Assembly: GCA_017934185.1 (NCBI GenBank) | Contig: JAGBJY010000031.1 | Location: 1 to 42,699 of the forward strand | Direction: 5' to 3' | Length of the DNA stretch: 42,699 bases | Source of the DNA: Bacteroidales bacterium | Lineage (GTDB): Bacteria; Bacteroidota; Bacteroidia; Bacteroidales; UBA932 | In this document: positions 42,643 through 42,699 of the stretch, in pieces | Position numbering within the stretch: the first letter of the stretch is position 1 | Layout of the letters: each line of letters begins with the position of its first letter | The notes under the pieces: generated by a model | Told to the model about the DNA's origin: nothing | The model's database searches: none | Seen by the model: only the letters and a program-made list of their open reading frames with translations | Made by a program: the position numbers and the translations under genes

Positions 42643-42699
42643 ATGGCAAAGGAATCAATGAAAGCACGCGAAGTTAAACGCGCGAAATTAGTTGCTAAG
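42643..42699 (+). CDS. rpsN: 30S ribosomal protein S14, N-terminal part
   Basis: The first 19 codons (MAKESMKAREVKRAKLVAK) run off the right edge. The sequence and its position after rplE fit S14. Confidence 0.93.
   Translation, partial: MAKESMKAREVKRAKLVAK

Overview
The window looks like a Bacteroidales chromosome segment. It has a SusC/SusD locus, SPII lipoproteins with short lipobox signal peptides, the Bacteroidetes promoter pair TTTG / TAnnTTTG in front of most transcription units, NVEALA leader peptides, and the DUF4270, DUF3098 and DUF4294 families that are typical of this group. Genus cannot be fixed from sequence alone; a GC-rich gut lineage is plausible. Flanking genes are GC-rich, while roughly 16.5-21.7 kb is visibly AT-richer.

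Layout. 1-112: tail of an unidentified gene. 155-280: a structured repeat and a promoter. 342-11884: a polysaccharide utilisation locus (SusC with a C-terminal OmpA domain, SusD, a catalytically dead GH18-like binding protein, a BT_3987_N/LamG lipoprotein, an intact GH18 endo-beta-N-acetylglucosaminidase, a BACON lipoprotein and an Ig-like Big_2 lipoprotein). The order resembles the Bacteroides thetaiotaomicron BT3983-BT3987 high-mannose N-glycan locus, so the predicted job is to bind host or dietary N-glycans, release them with the endoglycosidase and import them. 12017-12311: four copies, at an 82-bp period, of the 49-bp hairpin also seen at 155-203. 12381-16438: a thioredoxin-like lipoprotein, a serine-type sulfatase, and uvrC broken by an in-frame amber codon.

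16490-32849 is an apparent genomic island between uvrC and a pnuC-like gene. It begins with a Wzy_C/O-antigen-ligase-like membrane protein whose first 15 codons copy the start of the pnuC-like gene at the other end of the island. Inside are three Cys-containing NVEALA peptides, two beta-propeller lipoproteins, a CxxC lipoprotein (plus a decayed copy of its 5' end), TolC, a membrane-fusion protein, two RND permeases, and one protein that joins signal peptidase I, a transglutaminase-like domain and a discoidin-like domain. Genes from 18031 to 32849 are all on the + strand; from 20130 they are nearly contiguous, several with ATGA overlaps. I propose this as a dedicated system that matures and exports the NVEALA peptides: the NVEALA motif ends in ALA, a good signal-peptidase-I site. 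This function is inference.

32897-40057 returns to housekeeping genes: pnuC-like, acpP, a DUF4270 lipoprotein with a divergent starch-synthase-like protein, ftsX-DUF3098-uppP-lpxH, and DUF4294. From 40432 to the end runs rplP-rpmC-rpsQ-rplN-rplX-rplE-rpsN from its own promoter. The S10-spc cluster is therefore interrupted between rpsC (absent here) and rplP.
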